Shown here piece after piece: positions 11,415 to 19,289 of a stretch of DNA of 28,373 bases. The position numbers were made by a program, and so were the translations under genes. Source of the stretch: Blastocystis hominis. Its lineage: Eukaryota; Sar; Bigyra; Opalinata; Blastocystidae. Location of the stretch: NCBI RefSeq assembly GCF_000151665.1, contig NW_013171825.1:93093-121465 (forward strand), written 5' to 3'. How positions within the stretch are numbered: the first letter of the stretch is position 1; the number at the start of each line of letters is the position of its first letter. The notes beneath the pieces were generated by a model. The model searched no databases. It had not been told where the DNA came from and was given only the letters and a program-made list of their open reading frames with translations.

Positions 11415-11595
11415 CTTTTCGGCGCCGGTTAAGGTGAGCTCTTTGCCACAGGTACCGGGTAGGAAGAAGAATAGACAGTCTGGAATCGACGAGTTTTTCA
11501 AGATGGCGGCGAAGTGGTCAGACAAGGACAAGGATTTATCTTCGAACAAGACTTCGAACAAGACTTCGGACAAGGACAAGATGAAGATGGACTGA
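11335..11595 (+). CDS. retrotransposon +1-frame ORF with PCNA-box-like motif (copy B)
   Basis: This is the counterpart of the overlapping ORF in copy A: same frame relation, same RQSGIDEFF motif (11476-11499), and a shorter SDKDK/NKT repeat tail (86 versus 96 codons). Shared reading-frame structure in both copies argues against a chance mutation in one. Translation is unproven. Confidence 0.45.
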   Translation: MGEFRRLGAYLRGKSWLVVSLSHPPTSFSAPVKVSSLPQVPGRKKNRQSGIDEFFKMAAKWSDKDKDLSSNKTSNKTSDKDKMKMD

Positions 11596-11990
11596 CAGTA
11601 GGAGGACTGTCTTGGACCCGTCGAACCGAAAGCGCCTACGACTGGTACAAGAGAGGACATGGAATTGGTTCTCTTTGTGTATCTCGTCTGGGGAATGTAA
11701 TGGTTCAGAGAGCCTTGGGAAGGAAGGAAGGATTGTGATAAAATCCAGACGCCAGGTATTGGTTGTGGAATATCTTTTGGTGAAAAAGGTGAGTTGGTTG
11801 TGAGGAAGTAGCAAGATTCTAGCAAAGAACTTACTATGAACGGCTCACTCTATATGGTATGTGGCATAAAGGGATAGCAAGAAGACCCCGGAAGTCGGCT
11901 AGTGGGAAGAAGTCCAAGGCCGTAAGGTATTGACGTACTAGGAGGTGAACAACCCGCTCAAAATCTCCTGCAGGTCAATGAATTGTGAAG

Positions 11991-12027
11991 TTGTTTGTTT
12001 GCTTCCTTGCTTCCTTGCTTGCTTGTA
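11991..12027 (+). repeat. degenerate TTTG/TTGC tail of copy B
   Basis: TTGTTTGTTTG runs into TTCC and TTGC tetramers. It occupies the same position as the perfect TTTG tail of copy A, after the shared CTGCAGGTCAAT sequence. It marks the 3' end of the element. Confidence 0.75.
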
Positions 12028-12253
12028 AACCCATCAAACAACGCAATTTACCCACAATGAACAATAAGCAATTGGAATAGAAAAGGAGATTCTCTAAATC
12101 TTGTTATGTCATTATCGATTAGAGAGATTCATTTTCTAATCCCTTTAATACTTGTACCACCAACAATTATACCCCCAAATAATGAGAAGTTGTGGTAACT
12201 ATTGTATAGAACAAATATATAATAGTAAAATGATCACAGTAATAATACTTTTT

Positions 12254-15200
12254 TTAGTTCGAACCCATGGCTATACAGCATGCAATCAAGATGATGACGG
12301 ATAAAATGAATTTCACAATATTCCATGTTATGGTCCAGAGTATCTGAACAATAATAAAAACTTCTCCTCCCACATTCATAGAAATCCAGCTGCAAATAAA
12401 AACTGCAATAAATACTAAAATTACTGAATAGAAAACAACCTCTTTCGTACACTCAAATCTCCCTATGATTGCTATACACAAAAGTGTTCCGAATAAATAT
12501 ATCGTAATACATCTTATATACACATTATCAGCTGATCCCATAAGTAATTCCAGGACGAAGGAAACCCAAAAAGCATACCCAGCACATTCTCCGACAGTTT
12601 CTTTTTCTCCATCGCATAGTGAGATAAAGAAGTACACCATGAAGACAAAACATGAGCAAATAGCTGCAACAACATAGTATTTTATAAATAATTTTCCACT
12701 TGCACCAAACAACCAACATATTATATAACAAAGAAAGGTGACAAAGCCGACACCAGATATAAGAACATGTGGATTCTTGTCACCATAATCAGTGTATTTG
12801 AAAATATAAGCATTAAGTACAAATCCAAAAATTAGAACTGTAACATGTCTCATCACGTATATTTCAATTGAAGCCATTATTAAATCGATGATTGAACAGA
12901 TACCTAATATGATGCATAATAATGCAGGCATTCGTTCCTCTGCTTCATTACATAAAGCAGAAATAAAATACACCATGAAGAATAGTCCCACTCCAATCAG
13001 GAATACAAGATAATACTTAATGGATGAAATACTTATTGAGGATATTATAAAGCTCGCTGCGATACAGCAACATACTATCAAACCAGAACTTGATATTACT
13101 ATATGCATGCTGTTTGCATGACCTTCAGTAAAAAATGATATTGCGATAATCAACAATATTCCAATTACATATACCGTAATATGTCGGAAGACAGAGTACG
13201 TAAGGGAAGCAATGAGCAAATCTGTTAATCCACATACAACCAAAATGATGCATAAGGATACAGGTACAATATTTAAGAAATTCTCATAAAATATCGAAGA
13301 TACTAAGTAAATCAAAAAGAATAGTATCATTCCAACCAAAAATACCAAATAGTATTTCATGGTTGCAAAATTCATGGAAGATAGTAGGAGGCTCACCAAT
13401 ATGCAACAACTCATTATCAACCCAAAACTTGATATTAATAGATGTATTTTTCCTTTATTATATCCAGTTATGTAGGATACAATAATCATTAGAAGCAAAC
13501 CAGTAGCGAATACTGAAACATATCGCAGGCCAGGAACACTAAAGCTTCCTATTGCTGTATTAATAATGATACAGCCAACTACTATCACCACTGCACTTTT
13601 CAGTACAATTATTGTACTCCAGCCATATTCAAAGGCAATAAGATTCGCTATACATATTAATAATAATCCTACAAGAGATATTACTATATATTTGGTATAG
13701 GAAGGTTGAACCGTTTGAATGAGCAAGCTAATAATCGTGCACGCAATCAGTATCATCATTGCACATGAAATTAATGGATTTATCGTTTCTTTCTTACAGC
13801 CAGCAATCAACGATAGTATTAGAATCAGCAGTATTCCAATAGCAAAGACTGCGATATATTTCAAAGCAGCAATATTATCATATATCAGTAGAAAAGATAC
13901 TATTGTACATAAAGATAAGATGTACACTGTACTTGTATAGTATATACTCTTTTTCCATCCACGACAATGAACTGTCAAGTATATGAGATAAATAAGGAAT
14001 AATCCGATCGCATATATACCGATGTATGTATTCAAATATAGACTAACAGCAGCGATGACCAATCCAATTGACACATACCCGGCGTATAAGTTAACACAGA
14101 ACGCCGTGGTAATAGCAAATACAACTGAAGCAATAATCCCAGCATATAAGTGAGAAAAGAAACAGCACATGACTATAAAAAGACCAGAGGCTATTATTCC
14201 TGCATATTTATTATTATAGAAACAAATTGCTGTTATGTATATTCCTGATATAATAGCACCAACATAAGCATTGAATAATAGAAAACTAGCAACAGAAGTC
14301 AAGAACAAAAAGGCCAAACTTAAAATGATATAAAGTATGTAACGTGATTTCTTCATACCTTTCTTCCACTCACCTTCATAGGCAATCATCTCATGTTTGT
14401 ATAAAGTACCATAACCATCTCTTTTCCCATTTATAAAAGAACCCTTGTATAATAATGTCTTTCCATCTAATTCATATTCTTCGCCTTCTCCTTGCCGCTG
14501 ATAGTTTGACCTTAAACTCGGTATATATCCTCCATAATAGATTTTATTCCCATCTATATATTCGGTCATAATTCCGTTATTAAACTCTTTCAATATCTCG
14601 ATTTCTCTGTCTTCTTTCCATCGACTCACTCGAATGATCTGATTCTCTCTATATTGATAACAAAGCCCATCATATCTCCCATTGGCATCGATCTGACAAA
14701 TGCGAACGATATTATTCTGAATATCTCGCTCTTCCCAATAATCCTTCATGTTGTTCAATGAAATGAGCTTTTTTCCATTTTTCAAAACACCTTCTATATT
14801 TTTCTTGCCAGAGACATCGTATTCTATATATTTGCCTTCACAAAGCCCATTTCTGAATCCGCCTTCGTACCACACTTTATGAGGTTCATCAAAAAATTTG
14901 CATCTTCCATTCAGCGAAATCTCGGTCCCTTCATGCCATTCACTCACTCTAGTCATTGTTCCGTTCTCATAAAAGTAACAAATACCCTCATACCGACCTT
15001 CTTTGTCTTTTTTGCAAATACTCTTCAAATTACTATTATCATCATCATCATATTCTTTCCAATATCCATCCATCTCATCTAAACAAACCATATTCAATTT
15101 CTTGCCATTCTCATAGTATCCTTCCATCCATTGATTTTGAACTGTGTCATATACCTTGTAATAACCATTGTAAGGAACCTTTCTGCCTCCTTCTTCCCAA

Positions 15201-16366
15201 CGACATATTCCTTGTAATATTCCGTTTTCGAAAATATAACATATCCCGTTATAGTTACCTTTACCATCTATTTCACAAATATGAATCAGGCTACCGCTAT
15301 CGTCATATTCTTTCCAATAACCATCCATTTCAGCCATTGGAGAAAAATGGAGTATTCTTCCTTCATTATAGAATCCATCGATCCATTTACTATGAGGTTC
15401 ATCAAACAGTTTAAAATATCCAATAAATGGATATTCCCTTCCTTCCTTCCATTCACTCACTCTAGTCATTGTTCCGTTCTCATAAAAGTAACAAATACCC
15501 TCATACCGACCTTCTTTGTCTTTTTTGCAAATACTCTTCAAATTACTATCATCATCATCATCATATTCTTTCCAATATCCATCCATCTCATCTAAACGGA
15601 CCATATTTAATATCTTGCCGTTCTCATAGTACCCTTCAAACATCAGTCCTCCATTTTCATCGTATTCTCTACTCTCACCGTTCCGAACTCCATCTTTATA
15701 TTCCCCCTCGATCCATTTTCTGTTTGTTTCATCAAACAACTTGAAATATCCGTTGTAGGGAGTTTCTCTACCTTCGTGCCATTCACTTAGTCTACTGATT
15801 TCACCATTCTCGTAAAAGAAGCAAACTCCATTATTTTTACCTTCATCATCTTTCTTGCATACGCTTTGTAAATTCTTGCTATTGTCATATTCCTTCCAAT
15901 AGCCTTCCATTTCGGTCATTTTCACAAGCTTCTTGCCTTTTTCGTACAACCCTTCATAGACCAATTTCTCTTTTTCATATTCTTTTCCTTTTCCCTGACG
16001 ATATCCGTTTACAAAACTTCCTTCAAAGTACAAGGAATTCCATTCATCATAGATTGTACATGGACCGTTTGCAATACCATCGACAAATGTCAAATTGGCA
16101 ACTAACACGTTTTTGTCAGAAAGGAGTGTCGATTCACCATCCATTTTTTGGTTTTTGAGATGGGTAATGATTTTGTAGTCCAAATGAGGCGGACCAACTA
16201 TTATTGTGGCTTCGTCACCCTTGTTATTGACATTGGAAATCGGAAACTCGTCACTAAAGTTGGATTCCCAACAATTGCCTTTTGCTTCGCTTGCTTGTGA
16301 GTTTATCTGCATTGGAACCAATACAGATCCGTCATTTTGTTGAAATGAGCGTTGTATATTACTCAT
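12254..16366 (-). CDS. MORN-like repeat protein with giant multi-pass membrane region
   Basis: A single uninterrupted frame of 1370 residues, ATG at 16366 and TAA at 12254. Residues about 75-670 are built of MORN-like units: repeated G-x-W/Y-x-E-Y, Y-x-G-x-Y/F-x-x-G and phrases such as EMDGYWKEYDD and ENGTMTRVSEW. Two stretches of about 145 bp inside it (14941-15086 and 15454-15597) are almost identical. From about residue 670 on, the protein is nearly all hydrophobic, with some 20 or more predicted membrane spans. The first of these form about five 20-residue repeats with a YAGIIASGLF core; later ones repeat a longer module (KYYLVFL, LLCIILG, RHVTV). MORN repeats commonly bind membranes or scaffold at them; a fusion to so many spans is not one I recognise. 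Upstream is AT-rich; a TTTGTTCT signal lies about 40 bp past the stop. Location (plasma membrane or organelle) is unknown. Confidence 0.85.
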   Translation of the reverse strand: MSNIQRSFQQNDGSVLVPMQINSQASEAKGNCWESNFSDEFPISNVNNKGDEATIIVGPPHLDYKIITHLKNQKMDGESTLLSDKNVLVANLTFVDGIANGPCTIYDEWNSLYFEGSFVNGYRQGKGKEYEKEKLVYEGLYEKGKKLVKMTEMEGYWKEYDNSKNLQSVCKKDDEGKNNGVCFFYENGEISRLSEWHEGRETPYNGYFKLFDETNRKWIEGEYKDGVRNGESREYDENGGLMFEGYYENGKILNMVRLDEMDGYWKEYDDDDDSNLKSICKKDKEGRYEGICYFYENGTMTRVSEWKEGREYPFIGYFKLFDEPHSKWIDGFYNEGRILHFSPMAEMDGYWKEYDDSGSLIHICEIDGKGNYNGICYIFENGILQGICRWEEGGRKVPYNGYYKVYDTVQNQWMEGYYENGKKLNMVCLDEMDGYWKEYDDDDNSNLKSICKKDKEGRYEGICYFYENGTMTRVSEWHEGTEISLNGRCKFFDEPHKVWYEGGFRNGLCEGKYIEYDVSGKKNIEGVLKNGKKLISLNNMKDYWEERDIQNNIVRICQIDANGRYDGLCYQYRENQIIRVSRWKEDREIEILKEFNNGIMTEYIDGNKIYYGGYIPSLRSNYQRQGEGEEYELDGKTLLYKGSFINGKRDGYGTLYKHEMIAYEGEWKKGMKKSRYILYIILSLAFLFLTSVASFLLFNAYVGAIISGIYITAICFYNNKYAGIIASGLFIVMCCFFSHLYAGIIASVVFAITTAFCVNLYAGYVSIGLVIAAVSLYLNTYIGIYAIGLFLIYLIYLTVHCRGWKKSIYYTSTVYILSLCTIVSFLLIYDNIAALKYIAVFAIGILLILILSLIAGCKKETINPLISCAMMILIACTIISLLIQTVQPSYTKYIVISLVGLLLICIANLIAFEYGWSTIIVLKSAVVIVVGCIIINTAIGSFSVPGLRYVSVFATGLLLMIIVSYITGYNKGKIHLLISSFGLIMSCCILVSLLLSSMNFATMKYYLVFLVGMILFFLIYLVSSIFYENFLNIVPVSLCIILVVCGLTDLLIASLTYSVFRHITVYVIGILLIIAISFFTEGHANSMHIVISSSGLIVCCCIAASFIISSISISSIKYYLVFLIGVGLFFMVYFISALCNEAEERMPALLCIILGICSIIDLIMASIEIYVMRHVTVLIFGFVLNAYIFKYTDYGDKNPHVLISGVGFVTFLCYIICWLFGASGKLFIKYYVVAAICSCFVFMVYFFISLCDGEKETVGECAGYAFWVSFVLELLMGSADNVYIRCITIYLFGTLLCIAIIGRFECTKEVVFYSVILVFIAVFICSWISMNVGGEVFIIVQILWTITWNIVKFILSVIILIACCIAMGSN

Positions 16367-17409
16367 GATAATTTGTGAATACTTGTTTCTATGGCAAAAA
16401 CAGGGGGTATTTCTCTCAGTTTGATCTGATTGGTGAGAGAGGCTTTGTTATTTTTCTGTTATTTTGCATTGCTTTATATATAGCACAATTCTATACTATT
16501 ATTGTAGTGAAGCTAATGTTTCCTTAACTTATCTTGTACTTGTATTATAGTGGTATGTTTGCACAAGGCTGTAGGCGGTATTATTTTACTCTATTTCAAG
16601 TTATTTTGTAAAATATAGGCTATAGGGATGTGTCTCAGGTTTACACATTTAGCCCTTAAACGTATGTAATCGTATACTATATACAAAAAAATTCTTTGTG
16701 ATCTTGTTTTTGCTATATATATATAAATAAAAATAATTGTTTTGGAAGTCATATGGTTTTGAATCAAACTGTACAGTAATACTTGATAACTATACACCCG
16801 AAAGACAATACTAAATTAACATAATGTTTCCATTTCTTTCATTAATAAAAAGAAAAATGAGGGGTGCTGAATATATAAGTAAAAGACATCTAAAGGAGAA
16901 GGCCACGTGAGTCATTCATGACATTGATTCTTTACATACTACTCGAGGTAATAACTCTTTTCTATCATTGGAATGAAACATTGCATTAATCGAATTTCAT
17001 AGATATTTTCTGTATCACATAATATAAGCAAATTGCACTCAATTTGAACTTCAACTTTCTATTCAAATAAAACTACATTCTATAAACTCATAACTTGATG
17101 AGAAGCCAAAAATTAGCCTATATCTCCTGTCATTTACTCTACATGGGATAATTATTAATTGAAAGATATGTAATAAGTCTTGTATGTCACTGGTTGATTT
17201 TGTGTGTATTTGTTATAAACCTGTCATTCCGGCATATTGTGCCATTTTTCTTTTAGTATTTCCATATTTAGAGGAAGTAGACAGCACTCTCACCAATACT
17301 ACGAATAATGTAATTACACGATATGTTTTAGCTTATTTCCATCGTGTAATGTAGTCGTTATGTGTATTTCGGAGAATCATCGAGTTAGTTATTACCTCGA
17401 TAGTTCATA
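16367..17409. other. AT-rich intergenic stretch with a long-spaced inverted repeat
   Basis: No gene seen. The stretch contains a 14-bp inverted repeat, TCGAGGTAATAACT at 16943-16956 and its exact complement at 17387-17400, and an inner pair ATTACACGAT (17313-17322) / ATCGTGTAAT (17341-17350). A CACGTG E-box is at 16904-16909. The 5' part presumably carries the promoter of the reverse-strand MORN-like gene. Confidence 0.45.
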
Positions 17410-17417
17410 AACAAACA
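17410..17417 (-). terminator. TGTTTGTT poly(A)-site motif of the bHLH gene
   Basis: Read in reverse, TGTTTGTT lies about 53 bp past the TGA of the bHLH gene. This motif sits about 4-5 nt downstream of cleavage sites in Blastocystis (established for that genus); here it marks the likely mRNA end. Confidence 0.55.
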
Positions 17418-17470
17418 GGATACAATGCATGGGAACTAAAGCGCTTGACTTTTTTGGAAATATAGCTATA

Positions 17471-18014
17471 TCACATTATACAATAAACGGATAAATACGG
17501 CTGATTAAAGCAGGTTGCCAGCAACAAGCACACATCATCATCCACATATTCTACTAATATATCGATATTCTGTACCTACCTGAGTTCAGAATAAACTGCA
17601 ATGCTTCAGGCTGAAACATCGAAATTAACTCTGGCCTTCCTGCCGCGATTTTACATAGTAAGCGGGCTACAACATCAACGTTACTTTGTAGTTCTTTCAT
17701 ATAATCTAGGAATCAAATAGGAGAGGACTCTACTGTGGGTATATTTAATTAGTGAGCATCTGTCCAGCTTTATATTCTTCTTCGTTTTCACAAATGATGT
17801 CTTGGAGAGTAGATTATTGAGTTCATCATAATTATGATTAATCCTCTCTCTTCTTCTCTAAACATTCATACTGATAGAAAACAATTACACATTCGCACTT
17901 TCGGTGCATCTCCTTTCGTAGTTGCCTTTCCTCTTCATTTATTACGGCTTTGTTGTGTCTTTTTGTTGTCCTCTCCTTTTTCTCTTCATTCTCTCCAGTA
18001 TTTTTCTTTTTCAT
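17471..18014 (-). CDS. basic helix-loop-helix transcription factor, 4 exons
   Basis: Exons read in reverse: 18014-17889, 17857-17734, 17705-17580 and 17550-17471, with introns of 31, 28 and 29 bp, giving 456 nt (151 residues, TGA stop). Every junction is GT/AG and keeps frame. The spliced product shows a basic region with the classic H-x-x-x-E-x-x-R-R pattern (HRKCECRRRERIN, residues about 37-49, formed across the first junction), helix 1 (YDELNNLLSK), a loop, and helix 2 (KLDRCSLIKYTHNYMKEL). His, Glu and Arg at these places are the E-box-contacting residues of the family. A Lys/Glu-rich N-terminus precedes it; the last 60 residues (DVVARLLCKIAAGRPEL and on) are unassigned, perhaps a dimerisation region. 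The start is the first ATG of a fully open exon and lies 59 bp from the divergent TRAPPC3 start. The final exon is the least certain part. Confidence 0.72.
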
Positions 18015-18073
18015 GGTTTCTATATCACAATAATGCCTTGAACGGGTTTTTGTAATTTCCTTTTATTACCAAA
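18015..18073. promoter_or_regulatory. 59-bp divergent promoter between bHLH and TRAPPC3 genes
   Basis: The two start codons face away from each other with only 59 bp between them, so both core promoters and 5' UTRs must lie here or overlap the coding regions. The sequence is AT-rich (TATATCACAATAATG). No known box is certain. Confidence 0.45.
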
Positions 18074-18693
18074 ATGGAAGAATCTGCATCTTCAGTTAGT
18101 CCAGAGCTTGTCTCTTTGACTTTTGGGGCCTTTGTTTCTCAGATTGTTAGAGACTATGAAGATGAAGTAGAAATCAATAAACAGATTGAATTGCTTGGGT
18201 TTTTGTTACTTTCCTTCTTTAATGATAGATACAATATAGGAGTGAGGCTCATTGAAGAATATCTGGCAAAAACACGAACTCGGTCTTTAAAATCCTTTAA
18301 GAGCTCATGTGAGAATATAGCTTCGGTAGCCTTTCCTATGTTTATTGGGATTACGGCGTCTGTTGATAACTGGAATGAAGACGAGCAATCATGTATCCTA
18401 AGTAGCCTTTTTTGTTTGTTCATCATATGTAGAGTTCGTTTCAAACCCGCTATCTAATTTTGTGGAGTTACCAGAGGAGTTCTCAAAGTTACAATACAAC
18501 GCAGTATATTGTGGAATAATCCGTGGTGCACTAGAGATGGTGCATGTATGTTGCGATTCTTATGTGTTTTGTAGATGAAGGTGGATTGTAATGTTATTCA
18601 GGACACGCTAAAAGGAGATGATGTGAACGCGATTCGCATTCGTTTCATTGAATATCTTGAGGATTCAACTCAGTATATGTTAAATGAAGAGTG
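18074..18693 (+). CDS. TRAPPC3: TRAPP complex subunit 3 (Bet3), stop completed by poly(A)
   Basis: Exons 18074-18198, 18229-18401, 18433-18545 and 18575-18693, introns 30, 31 and 29 bp. The product (176 residues) matches Bet3/TRAPPC3 from end to end: LVSLTFGAFVSQIVRDYEDE, NIGVRLIEEYLAKT, NPLSNFVELPEEFSKLQY, GIIRGALEMV and VIQDTLKGDDVNAIRIRFIE. The family is about 180 residues, so the end at ...LNEE is right. Bet3 is the central dimer-forming subunit of TRAPP, which tethers vesicles at ER-Golgi and acts in Rab1/Ypt1 exchange. After GAA GAG the genome reads TG then GGGT and TGTTTGTT, with no stop in frame; cleavage after TG (18692-18693) plus poly(A) would give TGA. Without this, the frame runs 20 codons further into the SUMO gene. 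By my alignment, the position of the palmitoylated Cys of mammalian Bet3 (RCHDF) is Leu here (RSLKSF). Confidence 0.92.
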
Positions 18694-18697
18694 GGGT

Positions 18698-18705
18698 TGT
18701 TTGTT
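18698..18705 (+). terminator. TGTTTGTT poly(A)-site motif of TRAPPC3
   Basis: TGTTTGTT begins 4 nt after the TG that would become the TRAPPC3 stop. This spacing fits the rule known from Blastocystis. The next gene (SUMO) starts at 18729, 23 nt after the motif. Confidence 0.75.
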
Positions 18706-18728
18706 TTCATATTTTCGAACTTTTCGGA

Positions 18729-19086
18729 ATGGATTCTATTGCAAAGAAGGAGGGAGCTGAGCCCAAGGCTGAGGGAGGGAATACGATTGTTATTCAAGTG
18801 TGTGATAGTGTATGTTCGTTCTGTTCGATATTTCATAATTTTAGGAAGGAGGAGCTGTTCACTTTCGTGTGAAGAGCAATACAAAAATGAAAAAAGTTTT
18901 CAAAAACTACTCTCAGAAAATGGGTCGTGATCAAAGCTATTTTCGATTTATGTATGATGGCAGATCTATAGGTCAGGACGATACACCTGAGTCTGTAAGT
19001 TTGGAAGTGTTAGGATTACAATGTAGTTGGGCATGGAAGATAACGACCGCATCGATTGTGAGCTGGAACAGATTGGTGGTAAATAG
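18729..19086 (+). CDS. SUMO: SUMO (small ubiquitin-like modifier), 3 exons
   Basis: Exons 18729-18809, 18845-18994 and 19027-19086 (introns 35 and 32 bp) give 96 residues. The ubiquitin-like fold of SUMO is clear: TIVIQVCDSEGGAVHFRVKS, NTKMKKVFKNYSQKMG, FRFMYDGRSIGQDDTPES and LGMEDNDRIDCELEQIGG. The C-terminus is GG-K, so a SUMO protease has one residue to remove before activation by the E1/E2 enzymes and attachment to lysines of target proteins. The N-terminal tail of about 19 residues is charged. The TAG stop is encoded; TGTTTGTT starts 7 nt after it, leaving a 3' UTR of only a few bases. Start chosen as the first ATG giving the usual short tail; the gene begins almost on top of the TRAPPC3 end. 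Confidence 0.95.
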
Positions 19087-19092
19087 AGATTT

Positions 19093-19100
19093 TGTTTGTT
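19093..19100 (+). terminator. TGTTTGTT poly(A)-site motif of SUMO
   Basis: Located 7 nt after the SUMO TAG. Expected cleavage 4-5 nt upstream would leave about 2 nt of 3' UTR. Confidence 0.7.
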
Positions 19101-19289
19101 AGTATGTTTGTTTCATTTTTCTTTTTCCTTCTGTTTTTTTTTTTTACAGTTGCAATGCTTATGTCTCGTCCACTATTGCTTGCTTTTGAACGAATATTAG
19201 TTATTATCCCCGATTTTGAGAGATTCTGCATTCCCGCGGTTTTAATAATACGTTTTTAAATAGTATTTGTAGAGTTCATATTGACAGTG

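Larger units (their letters stand above)
7084..12027 (+). mobile_element. rearranged non-LTR retrotransposon copy B (5' part, internal deletion, 3' part)
   Basis: This forward copy keeps parts absent from copy A: a long Lys/Glu-rich N-terminal coding region and the start of an apurinic-type endonuclease domain (to about 10640). The rest of the endonuclease and all of the reverse transcriptase are missing. At the break sits a 77-bp inverted piece of the element's own 3' end (10645-10721), then the C-terminal zinc-knuckle region resumes at about 10735. The 3' part lacks about 535 bp relative to copy A and ends with TTTG/CTTG-type repeats (11991-12027). The 5' border is uncertain; I set it after the last unrelated-looking sequence, just before a 12-bp stem-loop (7139-7193). 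The copy is dead. Confidence 0.8.

Noticed and set aside
14879-15744. Forward open frames rich in His and Ile inside the MORN-like gene
   Set aside because: They are antisense images of repeated MORN-like units.
16591-16797. Reverse open frame of 68 codons in AT-rich DNA
   Set aside because: Composition (Ile/Tyr-rich) is what random AT-rich DNA gives; no splice links or motif.
17834-18055. Forward open frame of 73 codons upstream of TRAPPC3
   Set aside because: It is antisense to the bHLH gene exons, which splice into a recognisable domain; the forward peptide shows no domain.
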